From positions 54,363 to 118,362 of the forward strand of contig CAWAAT010000002.1 of the NCBI GenBank assembly GCA_963780175.1: 64,000 bases of DNA, written 5' to 3'. The first letter of the stretch is position 1. Every line of letters starts with the position of its first letter. The stretch is from Brooklawnia sp963780175 (GTDB taxonomy: Bacteria; Actinomycetota; Actinomycetes; Propionibacteriales; Propionibacteriaceae). The notes under the pieces were generated by a model. That model saw nothing but the letters and a program-made list of their open reading frames with translations. It made no database searches and was not told where the DNA came from. A program made the position numbers and the translations under genes. Positions 18,072 to 27,817 of the stretch are shown here, piece by piece.

Positions 18072-18953
18072 ATGCCTGTGAATCACGTCCTCAAGGGGCT
18101 CCTGGCCGGTGCCGCAGCCCTCACCCTCGCCGTCGCCGGGGTCACGAGCGCCTCCGCGGCGCAGCCCCTTCCGGTCAACCGTGGCCTCTTCTCGGCTGTC
18201 GGTGATTCGTTTGCTGCCGGGGTCGGGAACCCGGCGCTGCCCGGCGCCGGCGTCTCGCTGCGGTCAGCCGACGCCTACCCGGTCCTCCTGGCCGGCAAGG
18301 TGAACAAGGTCACGTTCACTGCCGCGTCCGGGGCCACAACCACCGACGTGTTGACCCAGGTCGCGAACGTCCCCGGTGGCGCAAGGCAGGTCACTCTGAC
18401 TGTGGGCGGCAACGACGTCGGTTTCGCCAGGCTCGCGCTCGCGTGCGCTGGTGGCTTGTCGACCCCCGCTTGCGTTCAGGCGCAGACTGCTGCCCAGGCG
18501 GGACAGCAAGCCCTGCCGGTGAATCTGGCTGCGGTCCTCACCGCGCTTCGCGACCAGGCACCCGATGCGCACATCTACGTGACCGGCTACCCGCTGCTGT
18601 TCCAGCCCGAGGTGAACCCACTTCCCTCGTGCTCAGCCCTGCCGTTCTATGACGCGTCCGCAATGTATGCAGCCGACCAGATCGTCGCCACGCTGAACGC
18701 TGTGATCGCGGGGGTCGTCCTCGGCCTTGACCCGGCCGGCGCGGTCATCGAGTACGTCGACGTGACCGGAGACGACGCGTTCGGCGGCCACGGGCTCTGC
18801 GACGGACAAGACAGCTACATCTTCGCGCCCGCGTTCTACCCGGGAACTCAGATTCCTTTGCCGTCCAGCCTGCACCCAACCTCGGCCGGGCAGCTGGCCT
18901 ATGCCAACGCGATCGCTGATGTGGGCTTCGTGACTTACGCGCTCGCAGGCTGA
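18072..18953 (+). CDS. Secreted SGNH/GDSL-family hydrolase
   Basis: A 293-residue secreted esterase or lipase of the SGNH superfamily. A signal peptide (LLAGAAALTLAVAGVTSASAA) is followed by block I AVGDSFAAGVG (catalytic Ser), the oxyanion block LTVGGNDVGFA and C-terminal SLHPTSAGQLAYA with the catalytic His. Paired cysteines (LACAGG/TPACVQ) are typical of extracellular actinobacterial members such as Streptomyces scabies esterase-like enzymes. It is monocistronic; its last 19 bp overlap the convergent alpha/beta hydrolase gene. Substrate unknown, probably an acyl ester. Confidence 0.85.
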   Translation: MPVNHVLKGLLAGAAALTLAVAGVTSASAAQPLPVNRGLFSAVGDSFAAGVGNPALPGAGVSLRSADAYPVLLAGKVNKVTFTAASGATTTDVLTQVANVPGGARQVTLTVGGNDVGFARLALACAGGLSTPACVQAQTAAQAGQQALPVNLAAVLTALRDQAPDAHIYVTGYPLLFQPEVNPLPSCSALPFYDASAMYAADQIVATLNAVIAGVVLGLDPAGAVIEYVDVTGDDAFGGHGLCDGQDSYIFAPAFYPGTQIPLPSSLHPTSAGQLAYANAIADVGFVTYALAG

Positions 18954-19591
18954 CTACCCGTCTCGCGTCCCAGGAATGCGGCGACGGCGGCCAGCACGTC
19001 CTGCGCAGTCCTGGCCGGGAACGAATGGGTCGCCCCGGGGACGATCACGAGCTCCCGTCGCCCGGCCTGTTCGGCCGCGACGGCGGCCGCCCACTCGTCG
19101 GGCGTGCCGAACGGGTCACGGGCCCCCGAGACCAGCAACACCGGGACGCCGACCGACTGCAGCTCGGCCAGTCGGCTGGTGGCCGGTTTGCCTGGCGCGT
19201 GCAGAGGGAAGCTGAGCGCCACGATGCCGGCCAGCAGCGGTGTCCAGGTGCGACACGCGATCCGGGCGCCGGCACTGCGTCCACCAGTGACCAGCGGCAC
19301 ACCGGGCCACTGCTCCCGCACAGCAGCCACCCCTGCCTGCCACAACTGGTCCGATGCCGGGGGCCGCGGCCCGACCTTGCGTCCGGCGACCCGCCACGGC
19401 AGCTCGTAACGGGCCACCACCCAGCCACTTCCGGGCAGGCCGGCTGCCAGGGCGTCCAGATCGGTGGTCGCCACCTGCCCCGACGCGCCACCGCCCAGCA
19501 CGATGGCGCCGAGCACGGCGTCCGGGACCTCGAGATGCAGGCGGCCAGGACCCTGGTCGGTGCCCACCTCGAGTGCGAAGCTGTTCGTCAT
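18935..19591 (-). CDS. Alpha/beta hydrolase (Tex30/KANL3-like)
   Basis: A 218-residue cytoplasmic hydrolase-fold protein. The nucleophile elbow is VTGGRSAGARIA (GxSxG), the acid lies in LLVSGARDPFGTPDEW and the His in VPGATHSFPAR. This order and the short length fit the KANL3/Tex30 or dienelactone-hydrolase-like branch, whose members often lack a defined substrate. It has no signal peptide. It overlaps the end of the convergent SGNH hydrolase by 19 bp. Function beyond ester or peptide-bond hydrolysis cannot be assigned. Confidence 0.8.
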   Translation of the reverse strand: MTNSFALEVGTDQGPGRLHLEVPDAVLGAIVLGGGASGQVATTDLDALAAGLPGSGWVVARYELPWRVAGRKVGPRPPASDQLWQAGVAAVREQWPGVPLVTGGRSAGARIACRTWTPLLAGIVALSFPLHAPGKPATSRLAELQSVGVPVLLVSGARDPFGTPDEWAAAVAAEQAGRRELVIVPGATHSFPARTAQDVLAAVAAFLGRETGSQPASA

Positions 19592-19771
19592 GACCCCATT
19601 ATTGGCGGGTGGGTGGCGACGGAATGTCGAGGACGTTGGCTCGTCCGACCGGGACCTCGCTGGGCAGGCCCTTGATGGTTGACCACGAAGGGGGCGTGCG
19701 CGGTGACGACCCTGTTCATGACCTAGCTTGGTCCTGTTGCACCCGGTGGTGCTGGAGCGGTGGGAGCCCGG

Positions 19772-22700
19772 ATGTCGTCGCGTTCACGTGTGCTGGTGTC
19801 GTTCATGGTGGCGTTGTTCATGTCGTTCACCTGGGCGAGCATCTTGATGCCCGCCAGGTCTTGGGCTGCGCCCGCGAGTTTTGTCGATGTGCCGCCGGGC
19901 TCGCAGTTCTTCGACCACATCGAGTGGCTGGCCGCTGAGACCATCTCGACTGGGTGGGCGCAACCGGACGGTACGACGCAGTTCCGTCCGTTGGAGTCCG
20001 TTCATCGGGACGCGATGGCGGCCTTCTTGTACAGGCTGGCCGGAGCCCCCGCCTACTCACCGCCCGATGTCTCGCCGTTCCTGGATGTGACGCCGTCGAC
20101 GCAGTTCTACGCCGAGATCTGTTGGCTGTCGGAGCAGCAGATATCGAAGGGCTGGCCTGATGGGACGTTCCGGCCGCTGGACAGCGTGAATCGTGACGCG
20201 ATGGCGGCGTTCCTGTACCGGTTCGCGGGTAGCCCGTCCTTCACGTCACCGTCGACGTCTCCGTTTGCTGATGTCCCGCCGGGCACGCAGTTCTATCAGG
20301 AGATGGCCTGGCTGGCCGACAGTGCCATCTCGACTGGTTGGACGGAGTCCGATGGATCGCGCACCTACCGGCCGTTGACTCCTGTCGCGCGTGATGCGAT
20401 GGCGGCGTTCCTGTACCGGCTGAATGCGATGTTGGTGGGCCCATCCGTCGGGTTTGAGGCGAGGTGGCAGAGCGATCCTCTGGACGTGTCCGTGATGGCA
20501 GGCACGAAGGCCTCTTTCCCCTTGGTGCTGGGCATGACGGGCCCAACCACCGAGGTGGGTTTGACCTTGGGCGGGGAACTCGCCAACGTTGCGACCGTTG
20601 ACGCGACCCCCCTTGGGGGCGACCGATTCAAGGTCATGCTGACGGTCTCGGTCCCGGTTCAACACGAGGCGAAGTACCCGGGCACAGTCCAGGTCACCCA
20701 CCGTGGCCAGGCGGAGGGCAACCCCTTGGCGGTGCTCATCAACGTCACCGTCCCCGACGCCGTCACGATCCCGTCGGGAGCTAGCACCCCGACCCCAGAC
20801 CGGACGGGCCAGCTCGCCGGTAGCCCGGTGGTCACCGATGAACTGATCGTGACGATCCGTGAAGGGGTGGGCGATCCGGAAGCGATGATCAGGCAGCTCG
20901 CCGCGGCACACGGAGCAGTACTCGTCGGCTCCGTCGCCTCCGCCAGGATCTACGAGCTGCGCTTCCCCGGCGCCGTGGTTGGCGACCTGACGACCCTGAG
21001 GGACACCATCAGCGCAAGCAGCGACGTCGAACAGGTGATGCTGGCCCTGCTTGGCAGCTCCGATGCAACAGTGAACGATCCGAAACTCACCGGCGACTGG
21101 TCGATGGACGGCACGTCGGGCACAAACTGGGCGTTGAAGATGATCAAGGCTCCCGAGGCGTGGGACTCCACGACCGGTGCGGGGGTTCCCGTCGCTGTGA
21201 TCGACGTCGGTTTCGACACCAGCCATGAGGACCTCGTCAACAGAATCGTCTCGTCCGCGGGGTACGGAGACAACCCGGCCCACGGCACCCACGTTGCGGG
21301 AACAATCTGCGCAGAGGGCAACAATGGCCTCGGGATCAGCGGGGTCGCCTATGACTGCTCACTGAGTGCCTATGCGGTCATGGAGAAGGCGACAAAGATC
21401 GACAATTTGGTCGAGGTGATGCACTCGGCAGCCACCGCCGAACCCGCACCGCGGGTGGTGAACATCAGTATGGGCTGGGGCACCTCTTTCGACTGCACCG
21501 CCGTGAAACCCTGGAGTGAAGAGCAGGCCCTTCAATACGCCGCAGTGCAGGCGGGCTCCAGAGCCCTCGCAGCCGAGGCAGCCCGACACCCGGAAATCTT
21601 GTGGGTGGTCGCGGCTGGCAACGAGGGGCGGGACGCGGCGTGCTCGGCCATGGGCCAGCTCGGCTGGGGTGTCCCCAATGTCGTCTCGGTGGCATCTGTG
21701 GATGACGTCGGCAACCTAGCGGCGACTTCCAACCGCGGCGAGCGCGTCACCGTTGCCGCACCGGGGGTGGGAATCCTCAGCACGAGGCCCCGTTCGTGTG
21801 ATCGGCTGGGCATCTTCTGTGGGCCCGACCGCTACGAAGTGATGTCAGGCACGTCGATGGCCGCGCCGCATGTCACGGGCATCGCGGCCCTCGCGTTCGC
21901 CGCCAATCCGGCGCTGACGGCCACCCAAGCCCGAACCTGCCTGATCCGTCCAGACTCGAGCGGTGGAATCCCGGTCGCTGGTCAGCCGTTCACCATCGTT
22001 GACGCCGCCGCCACGGTGAGGTGCGCGAAATCGCCGTCTGCCCTACAGCCGCTGAGGATCACCACGACGACCTTGCCGGTGGCAACCACCATTTCTGGTT
22101 ACAGCGCTCAGCTGTCCGCGTCGGGAGGTTTCCCCACGTACGAGTGGGGTAACCTCATCGGCGACACTCCCTTGTGGGTGGAGGTGACTGGTGATGGACG
22201 GCTCAGTTTCCGTACCCAGGACCCGTTGGGAGGCAGCTACCAGATCAACCCTGGCACCTACCCCGTCGAGGTGATGGTCACAGACTCAACGGGCATGCAC
22301 GCCACCAGTCGGCTCTCACTGGTCGTATCGGCAGTCGGGCCGACGACGACCCTGGTCTCCGTCGCCAACGATGGCACTCCTGCCAACAGCACCACTGAGA
22401 CTCCAGCGATCAGCACGGACGGCCGCTACGTCACCTACGCATCGTGGGCATCGAACCTGGTGCCAGGCGACACGAACGACGGGCCTGACGTGTTTGTGTG
22501 GGACCGCGACACTGGCAGCACCACCATCGTCTCGGTGGCCCCCGACGGATCCCCCGCCACGTCCTTCGACATCAACCGGTATGGCAGCGCCAACCCGGCG
22601 ATCAGTGCCGACGGCCGCTACATCGCCTACGAGTCGGACGCCTGGAACCTTGTTCCCGGTGACGCCAACGGGACGTCAGACGTGTTTGTGTGGGACCGGC

Positions 22701-23425
22701 TGACCGACACCACCAGGATTGTTTCGGTGGCCACCGACGGCACCCAAGGCGACCGGGGTTCCTACTCCCCGGCGATCAGCGCGGACGGCCGTTACGTCAC
22801 CTACACCTCGGATGCCTGGAACCTCATCCCCGGGGACACCAACGTCGCGCCCGACGTCTTCCTGTGGGACCGCGAAGCAGATACAACCACCCTCGTGTCG
22901 ACGGCCCCCGATGCGGCCAGCTGGCACAGCACCAATCCGGCGATCAGTGCCGACGGTCGCTTCGTCACCTACCAGTCACTGGACGCCTGGGTCGGGGGTC
23001 CATCAAGGGTGCTCCTGTGGGACCGCGACACCCGGACCACCACGCAGGTGTCCCTCTCGACCGACGACGCCGGGGGCCCGACGATCAGTGGAAACGGGCG
23101 CTACATCACCTTCGAGTCGGAGGCGCGCGTCCACCTGTGGGACAGGGACACCGCAGCCACCACTGTGCTGCCACTGCCCCCCGATGCCCTGGCCACCCAC
23201 CGCCCGGCGATCAGTGCTGATGGCAGCTTCATCACCTACGAGGTTGCTTCGAGCCCCAGATCCAACGTGGTCCTGTGGAATCGCGTCACCGGTGTCACCC
23301 GGTTGTCCTACGGTGCGTCCCCGGCGATCAGCGCGGACGGCCGGTACGTCACCTACCTCGACCACCTCGATTCGGACTACAACTCCTCCCAGGTCTTCCT
23401 CACCACCAACCCGTCGCTCAGATAG
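19772..23425 (+). CDS. SLH-anchored subtilisin-like serine protease with C-terminal propeller
   Basis: A 1217-residue secreted protease. ATG 19772 (GGGAG upstream) gives a signal peptide ending ARSWAAP. Three SLH repeats follow (to about residue 220), then a spacer, an I9-like prodomain (ELIVTIREGVGDPEAMIRQLAAAHGAVLV), and an S8 catalytic domain with D478 (VAVIDVGFD), H504 (HGTHVAG) and S695 (SGTSMAAPH). After it come one Ig-like module and seven repeats of the type AISADGRYVTYxSxAxNLVPGDTN..DVFxWDRDT, a seven-bladed TolB/WD40-like propeller. SLH repeats should hold it to the wall; the propeller may present substrates or block the active site. The gene is intact, unlike the other SLH gene. 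Substrate unknown. Confidence 0.9.
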   Translation: MSSRSRVLVSFMVALFMSFTWASILMPARSWAAPASFVDVPPGSQFFDHIEWLAAETISTGWAQPDGTTQFRPLESVHRDAMAAFLYRLAGAPAYSPPDVSPFLDVTPSTQFYAEICWLSEQQISKGWPDGTFRPLDSVNRDAMAAFLYRFAGSPSFTSPSTSPFADVPPGTQFYQEMAWLADSAISTGWTESDGSRTYRPLTPVARDAMAAFLYRLNAMLVGPSVGFEARWQSDPLDVSVMAGTKASFPLVLGMTGPTTEVGLTLGGELANVATVDATPLGGDRFKVMLTVSVPVQHEAKYPGTVQVTHRGQAEGNPLAVLINVTVPDAVTIPSGASTPTPDRTGQLAGSPVVTDELIVTIREGVGDPEAMIRQLAAAHGAVLVGSVASARIYELRFPGAVVGDLTTLRDTISASSDVEQVMLALLGSSDATVNDPKLTGDWSMDGTSGTNWALKMIKAPEAWDSTTGAGVPVAVIDVGFDTSHEDLVNRIVSSAGYGDNPAHGTHVAGTICAEGNNGLGISGVAYDCSLSAYAVMEKATKIDNLVEVMHSAATAEPAPRVVNISMGWGTSFDCTAVKPWSEEQALQYAAVQAGSRALAAEAARHPEILWVVAAGNEGRDAACSAMGQLGWGVPNVVSVASVDDVGNLAATSNRGERVTVAAPGVGILSTRPRSCDRLGIFCGPDRYEVMSGTSMAAPHVTGIAALAFAANPALTATQARTCLIRPDSSGGIPVAGQPFTIVDAAATVRCAKSPSALQPLRITTTTLPVATTISGYSAQLSASGGFPTYEWGNLIGDTPLWVEVTGDGRLSFRTQDPLGGSYQINPGTYPVEVMVTDSTGMHATSRLSLVVSAVGPTTTLVSVANDGTPANSTTETPAISTDGRYVTYASWASNLVPGDTNDGPDVFVWDRDTGSTTIVSVAPDGSPATSFDINRYGSANPAISADGRYIAYESDAWNLVPGDANGTSDVFVWDRLTDTTRIVSVATDGTQGDRGSYSPAISADGRYVTYTSDAWNLIPGDTNVAPDVFLWDREADTTTLVSTAPDAASWHSTNPAISADGRFVTYQSLDAWVGGPSRVLLWDRDTRTTTQVSLSTDDAGGPTISGNGRYITFESEARVHLWDRDTAATTVLPLPPDALATHRPAISADGSFITYEVASSPRSNVVLWNRVTGVTRLSYGASPAISADGRYVTYLDHLDSDYNSSQVFLTTNPSLR

Positions 23426-23467
23426 CCCGCTTCGGCTCGTGGCGACACCGTGGGCCCCGGGAATGCG

Positions 23468-25624
23468 TCAGGCCGGACGCAACCACATCGTGGTGAGCGC
23501 GGGCACGGAGATCCGGATGGACGCGGGATGCCCGGCGCCGGGCTCGGCGGCCGAGACCGCCGTCAGCCGGAAACCAGAAGGCTCGCCGGAGTCGTGGTAA
23601 TGACCCGAGTTCGTGTTCAACACCACATCCCAGTCGCCCACGAATGGGACGCCCAGCTGAAGCTCCCGAGTCGTTGGGCCGAAGTTCGCCACGCAACCCA
23701 TCGCCGAGCCTTCCCCGCCGACGCGAAGGAACGCGAACACACAGGGCTCCTCAGGCGCTGTGCTGAGCCAGGCGAAGGCGTCCGGATCGTCGTCATTGAT
23801 CCACAGCGCCGGCGTTTCGCGGTACATCCGGTTGAGGTCGACCACCAGCGACTGGATACCCGCATGGTCTCGTTGGGCCAGCAGACCCCAGTCGAGTTCG
23901 GCGTGCGCATTCCATTCGCCGGGTTGGGCGAACTCGTCGCCCATGAACAACAGCTTCTTGCCGGGGTACGCCCACATGAAGGCGAAGTAGGCACGTAGGC
24001 CGGCGAACTTCTCGTGCCGGTAGCCGGGCATCTTCGCCAACAACGAACCCTTGCCATGCACCACCTCGTCGTGGCTGAGGGGCAGCACGTACTTCTCCGA
24101 CCACGCATACTCCAACGTGTGGGCCAGCTGCTCGCGGTGCCAATGCCTGTCCAGCAACTCGCGGCCCAAGTAGTCCAGGGTGTCGTGCATCCAGCCCATG
24201 TTCCACTTGAGCTCGAAACCCAATCCCCATTCCCCGGTCGAGCGGGTGATGCCCGGCCAGGCCGTGGACTCCTCGGCGATCATGACGGCGCCCGGCACCC
24301 GGGTCGACACCGTGTGGTTCATCTCCTGGAGGAACCACACGGCTTCCAGGTTCTCGTTGCCGCCGTACCTGTTGGGGAACCAGTTGCCGTAGGGGCGGGC
24401 GTAGTCGAGGTAGAGCATCGAACTGACCGCGTCGACGCGCAACCCGTCAGCGTGGAACTCCTGCAGCCAGTAGAGGGCGTTGGCGTAAAGGAAGTTGCGC
24501 ACCTCAGGACGGCCGAAGTTGAAGATGTAGGTTTGCCACTCGGGGTGCCAGCCGCGCCACGGTTCGGGATCCTCGTAGAGTGGCGTGCCGTCGAACTGGC
24601 CCAGCGACCACAGGTCGACGGCGAAGTGGGCCGGCACCCAGTCGAGGACAACCCCGATGCCTGCCTGGTGGAGCCGGTCGATCAGCCGGCGCAGCCCGTC
24701 CGGGTCGCCGCGCCGCGAGTCGGGGGCGTAGTAGGACGTCAGTTGGTAACCCCAGGAGCCCTCATAGGGGTGCTGCATGACCGGCATCAGTTCGACGTGG
24801 GTGAACCCCAGGTGGCTGAGGTAGCCGGGCAGGCTTTCGGCCAGTTCGTTCCACCCCTGGCCCCGCTTCCAGGAGCCAACGTGCAGTTCGTAGATCGACA
24901 TCGGGGACGTCTCGGGCAGCCGACCGGCCCGCCCGTCCAGCCACCAACTGTCACCCCACTCGTAGCGCGATTCCTGGACGATCGAGTGTGCTCCCGGGCC
25001 GGTTTCGGCTCGGAAGGCGTACGGGTCAGCCTTGTCGCGCCACACACCGTCAGCTCCCAGAACCTGGAACTGGTAGGCCATGCCCTGAGCCACGCCAGGG
25101 ACGAAGAGTTCCCAGACCCCCGAGGCGCCAAGCTTCCTCATCGGCAATTCCGCCGCCAGCCGCGGCCCCGACGCGAGAGCCACGCGCACACCCCGGGCGG
25201 CGGGTGCCCACACCGAGAACGCGCAGCCATGGACGCCGTCGCACTCGCGAAGGTGGGCGCCCAGCTTCGTCCAGACAAGCTCGTGGCGTCCCTCGCTGAT
25301 CAGGTGCAGATCTACGTCGCTGAGCGTCGGCTCGAAGCGGTAAGGGTCTTCCATGACGACGCCCTCGTCCCAGTACTCGCGCACCAGGTGATAGCTCGGC
25401 ACGGGTGGGCCGGGGATGGTGCCGGACCAGACGTTGAGGTACTCACGTTCCAAACGGGTCTCGCCCCACGGCCCCCGCACAACGATCCCCGTGGCCAGAC
25501 TGTCCAGGACGCGCAGAGTCACGCGGTCCCCACTGAGGTGTGGCCCAAGAAGCGCGTGGGGATTGTCATGGTCCCCGCGGCACACGCGTGACAGCTCGCG
25601 CATCTCGTCGAGCTTGAGGGACAT
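23468..25624 (-). CDS. glgB: 1,4-alpha-glucan branching enzyme
   Basis: A 718-residue GH13 branching enzyme that forms alpha-1,6 branches in glycogen. Start 25624 has a GGAG site and gives MSLKLDEMRELSRVC. Two N-terminal carbohydrate-binding modules precede the catalytic barrel. Motifs are VVLDWVPAHFAVD, DGLRVDAVSSMLYLDY (nucleophile Asp), MIAEESTAWPG (acid/base Glu) and LPLSHDEVVHG (transition-state Asp). The C-terminal beta-sandwich is complete. The 36-residue extension to 25732 has no family match. No other glg gene is adjacent. Confidence 0.93.
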   Translation of the reverse strand: MSLKLDEMRELSRVCRGDHDNPHALLGPHLSGDRVTLRVLDSLATGIVVRGPWGETRLEREYLNVWSGTIPGPPVPSYHLVREYWDEGVVMEDPYRFEPTLSDVDLHLISEGRHELVWTKLGAHLRECDGVHGCAFSVWAPAARGVRVALASGPRLAAELPMRKLGASGVWELFVPGVAQGMAYQFQVLGADGVWRDKADPYAFRAETGPGAHSIVQESRYEWGDSWWLDGRAGRLPETSPMSIYELHVGSWKRGQGWNELAESLPGYLSHLGFTHVELMPVMQHPYEGSWGYQLTSYYAPDSRRGDPDGLRRLIDRLHQAGIGVVLDWVPAHFAVDLWSLGQFDGTPLYEDPEPWRGWHPEWQTYIFNFGRPEVRNFLYANALYWLQEFHADGLRVDAVSSMLYLDYARPYGNWFPNRYGGNENLEAVWFLQEMNHTVSTRVPGAVMIAEESTAWPGITRSTGEWGLGFELKWNMGWMHDTLDYLGRELLDRHWHREQLAHTLEYAWSEKYVLPLSHDEVVHGKGSLLAKMPGYRHEKFAGLRAYFAFMWAYPGKKLLFMGDEFAQPGEWNAHAELDWGLLAQRDHAGIQSLVVDLNRMYRETPALWINDDDPDAFAWLSTAPEEPCVFAFLRVGGEGSAMGCVANFGPTTRELQLGVPFVGDWDVVLNTNSGHYHDSGEPSGFRLTAVSAAEPGAGHPASIRISVPALTTMWLRPA

Positions 25625-25992
25625 CGCTTCGTCTCCTATGTGTCGATCGCGGCCAACACCTGTCGCACCTGGCAAGCCTTGGCCTGGCCGTTGCCGGTTT
25701 GGATGTTCATCTGGCCAAGGGGTCTTGAACACCGCGTGAGGTTCTTCCGCATCGCTGCCACGAGCCCGTCAACGGTCGCCACATCAACAAGGTACCGCAG
25801 GAGTACCTTCGTCAAGCCGCTGACGGTCAGGCTGCACTGGCCAGAAGCTGAAGGCCCGATGCCCACTCAACTGCGTGCAGGGTTGCCTGTGCTGGCGTCC
25901 TCGGTGAGTCAACCCAGATCGTCCCGGCCGGACGCGGGCCCGAGTAGCTTGAGGGGCACACGTTTCGGGAACAATGACGTCCTGGAGGGGCC
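25625..25992. promoter_or_regulatory. Divergent intergenic region with a perfect 7-bp inverted repeat
   Basis: This 368-bp gap separates divergent glgB and the small membrane protein. The one clear signal is AAGGTAC (25789-25795) and GTACCTT (25803-25809), an exact inverted repeat with a 7-bp spacer and operator-like size. Short open frames cross the gap on both strands but have no recognisable protein features. Confidence 0.4.
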
Positions 25993-26391
25993 ATGTTCAT
26001 CTCCGCCGCAGCCATCCTGCTCGCGATCGTCCTCGTCTGGGTGATCATTGGGATTGATCGTCGAACCCCCGCGCACGCGGGGCCTGCACCGCGTCCCACG
26101 ACGGCCGGCTGGTCAGCCGCCGCGTTCGGTGTCCTTGGGTTGATTGCACTCGTCGTCCCGCTGGTCGCAAGCAGGGTGCGCGCGTCCAGTGATGGCGGCG
26201 AAGGAACGGTGGCGCACCCGCTGCTCCCGCTGGCGTCCATCGCGTTCTCGCTTGTCGGTGTCGCCCTCGGTGGTTACGCCTTTCGGCGCCACGATCGGCA
26301 CTGGCCAACCTGGGTGGGTCTGGCAGCAGGGGGTCTGACCGTGGGGTTCTGGCTGTTCTTCGTTGTCGGCGAGATGCTGTACCCGCGCTGA
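25993..26391 (+). CDS. Small hypothetical membrane protein
   Basis: A 132-residue protein with a GGAGGGG ribosome site. It has four hydrophobic segments: MFISAAAILLAIVLVWVIIG, AAFGVLGLIALVVPLVASR, PLASIAFSLVGVALGGYAF and GLAAGGLTVGFWLFFVVGEML. No catalytic or binding motif is visible, and I do not recognise the family. It stands alone between divergent glgB and the convergent Ltp-like gene, and reads as a genuine gene from its start signal and hydrophobic periodicity. Confidence 0.6.
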   Translation: MFISAAAILLAIVLVWVIIGIDRRTPAHAGPAPRPTTAGWSAAAFGVLGLIALVVPLVASRVRASSDGGEGTVAHPLLPLASIAFSLVGVALGGYAFRRHDRHWPTWVGLAAGGLTVGFWLFFVVGEMLYPR

Positions 26392-26617
26392 CCCGGAGCG
26401 CGAGCCTGGATGTCCGAGTCGGCGCATCACGATGACCTTCTCGGCCTCGAGGTCGATGCGATCACGGGCCTGAGGAACGACCGATGCCTTGCCAGGACCC
26501 TGACCGAGCACGTGCTGAACTTCGGCGATGTCCGTATGCACCCCCATGGGCCAAGCAGACCTGGTAAGTGTTCCCATCGAGAGGCCTCCGGTCTGGATCA
26601 TCTGCGCCCTTGACGGC

Positions 26618-27289
26618 TCAGAGTCCCGCAGCGGTTGCCCCGTGCTCCGCCTCTTCAAGCGAGAAGCCCTCGAACATCAGCTGTTCGATCAGGCCCGATC
26701 GAGAGAAGGCGCTGTAGTTGAGATAGTCCCTCGCTTTGAGGGCTGCCTGTTCCATCCAGTCCGCATTGAGGTTGTCGACGCCGAATTGGGCGTCTTCGTA
26801 CGAGAAGCCCTCGAATTCGAGCTGCTCAATGAGACCGGAGCGAGAGAACGCGCTGTACGCAAGGTACGCCTGCGCCTTTCTCGCAGCCTGCTGCTGAGCG
26901 ACAGTCATCGCGGGAGCCTGAACCTGGGTTGGCTCCTCACTGGGTGCCTCCGCGGACGGGCTTGGCTCCATCTCCACAGCGGTGGCCTGCGCGGCAGTGG
27001 TGGGAGCGGGCACTGAGACACTGCTGCTGGTCGCGGGAGCAACGATCACGGTGCGGTCGTCCCCTCCGGTCGCAATGGCCGCGATACCGACCAGGGCCAC
27101 CGCCGCAGGGATAATCACGCGCTTCTTCTTGAACCAGGCCTTCTTGGGCTCAGCGAACCTCTGCTGCACGAAGTGCGTCTGTGGTGCCCCGGCGCTCGGA
27201 ACGACCTGATTCGTCCACTGGCTGCCGTCCCAGAATCTTCGGCTGCCGTCAGGCTGGTCGTACCAGCCAGCGGGGTGCTGTTGTGTCAC
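26618..27289 (-). CDS. DUF2510/Ltp-repeat membrane protein
   Basis: 223 residues from GTG 27289, with GAAGGG 8 bp upstream. The N-terminus has a DUF2510 motif (PAGWYDQPDGSRRFWDGSQWT), then a basic stretch and one membrane helix (RVIIPAAVALVGIAAIATGG), a Pro/Ala/Thr-rich linker, and two Ltp repeats (AYLAYSAFSRSGLIEQLEFEGF and NYSAFSRSGLIEQLMFEGF). Ltp repeats were first described in a phage-borne superinfection-exclusion lipoprotein of Streptococcus thermophilus. In actinobacterial chromosomes their role is unknown. The repeats face outward here. The larger upstream in-frame start has no coding character. Confidence 0.85.
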   Translation of the reverse strand: MTQQHPAGWYDQPDGSRRFWDGSQWTNQVVPSAGAPQTHFVQQRFAEPKKAWFKKKRVIIPAAVALVGIAAIATGGDDRTVIVAPATSSSVSVPAPTTAAQATAVEMEPSPSAEAPSEEPTQVQAPAMTVAQQQAARKAQAYLAYSAFSRSGLIEQLEFEGFSYEDAQFGVDNLNADWMEQAALKARDYLNYSAFSRSGLIEQLMFEGFSLEEAEHGATAAGL

Positions 27290-27817
27290 ACAGGTTGCCC
27301 TTCTAGAGGTTCGTGATCTCCTACCCGTCGCTGACAATACCAAACGCACCTTGCGGGTCGAAGCCCACTTCCGCAAGGAGAAGGGTGACAGCGGTTTGAT
27401 CCTCCTTACGCGCGCCCGACCTCGGTGATCTGTCTGGGCTGACGCCTTCGATCGTCTAGGTTTGGGGGGATTGCGCGGCGTAGAAGGGCATCCGGGTGCC
27501 GTTCGCGGTCGCCCAGGGCTGCGCATTGGTGTGGGTGAGTCGCAGCACTGGCCGTGATCCTCGCCGGAGGTCGAACACCTCTCACCGGAAGCGGCACCCG
27601 CATTGTCGGTTGCTACCTCCTCCGTCTGCCTTCCGGTGCCGTGCCGGCTGGCCACCCTCTCGTGGAGCACCCAACAGCCCACCTGCCGGGTGGCGCGTGC
27701 CCTGAGTCTCCCGGTGCAGATCCATCGCGACATCCGCTCTTGCCGCAATGTGCGCGAGGGTAGCCTGTCGCTTTGCGGTATCCGATGCGCGCAGCCGCTC
27801 ATCAGCTGCGGGGTGGT
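27290..27817. other. Gene-free stretch
   Basis: 528 bp between the Ltp-like gene and the RelE-like toxin. Short open frames exist on the plus strand (for example 27496-27763), but their translations are Pro/Arg-rich with no recognisable motif or ribosome site. I see no RNA gene, repeat or terminator. Confidence 0.5.

Noticed and set aside
24014..25591. 525-codon plus-strand frame opposite glgB
   Set aside because: Complement shadow of a conserved enzyme; no signal, motif or start signal of its own.
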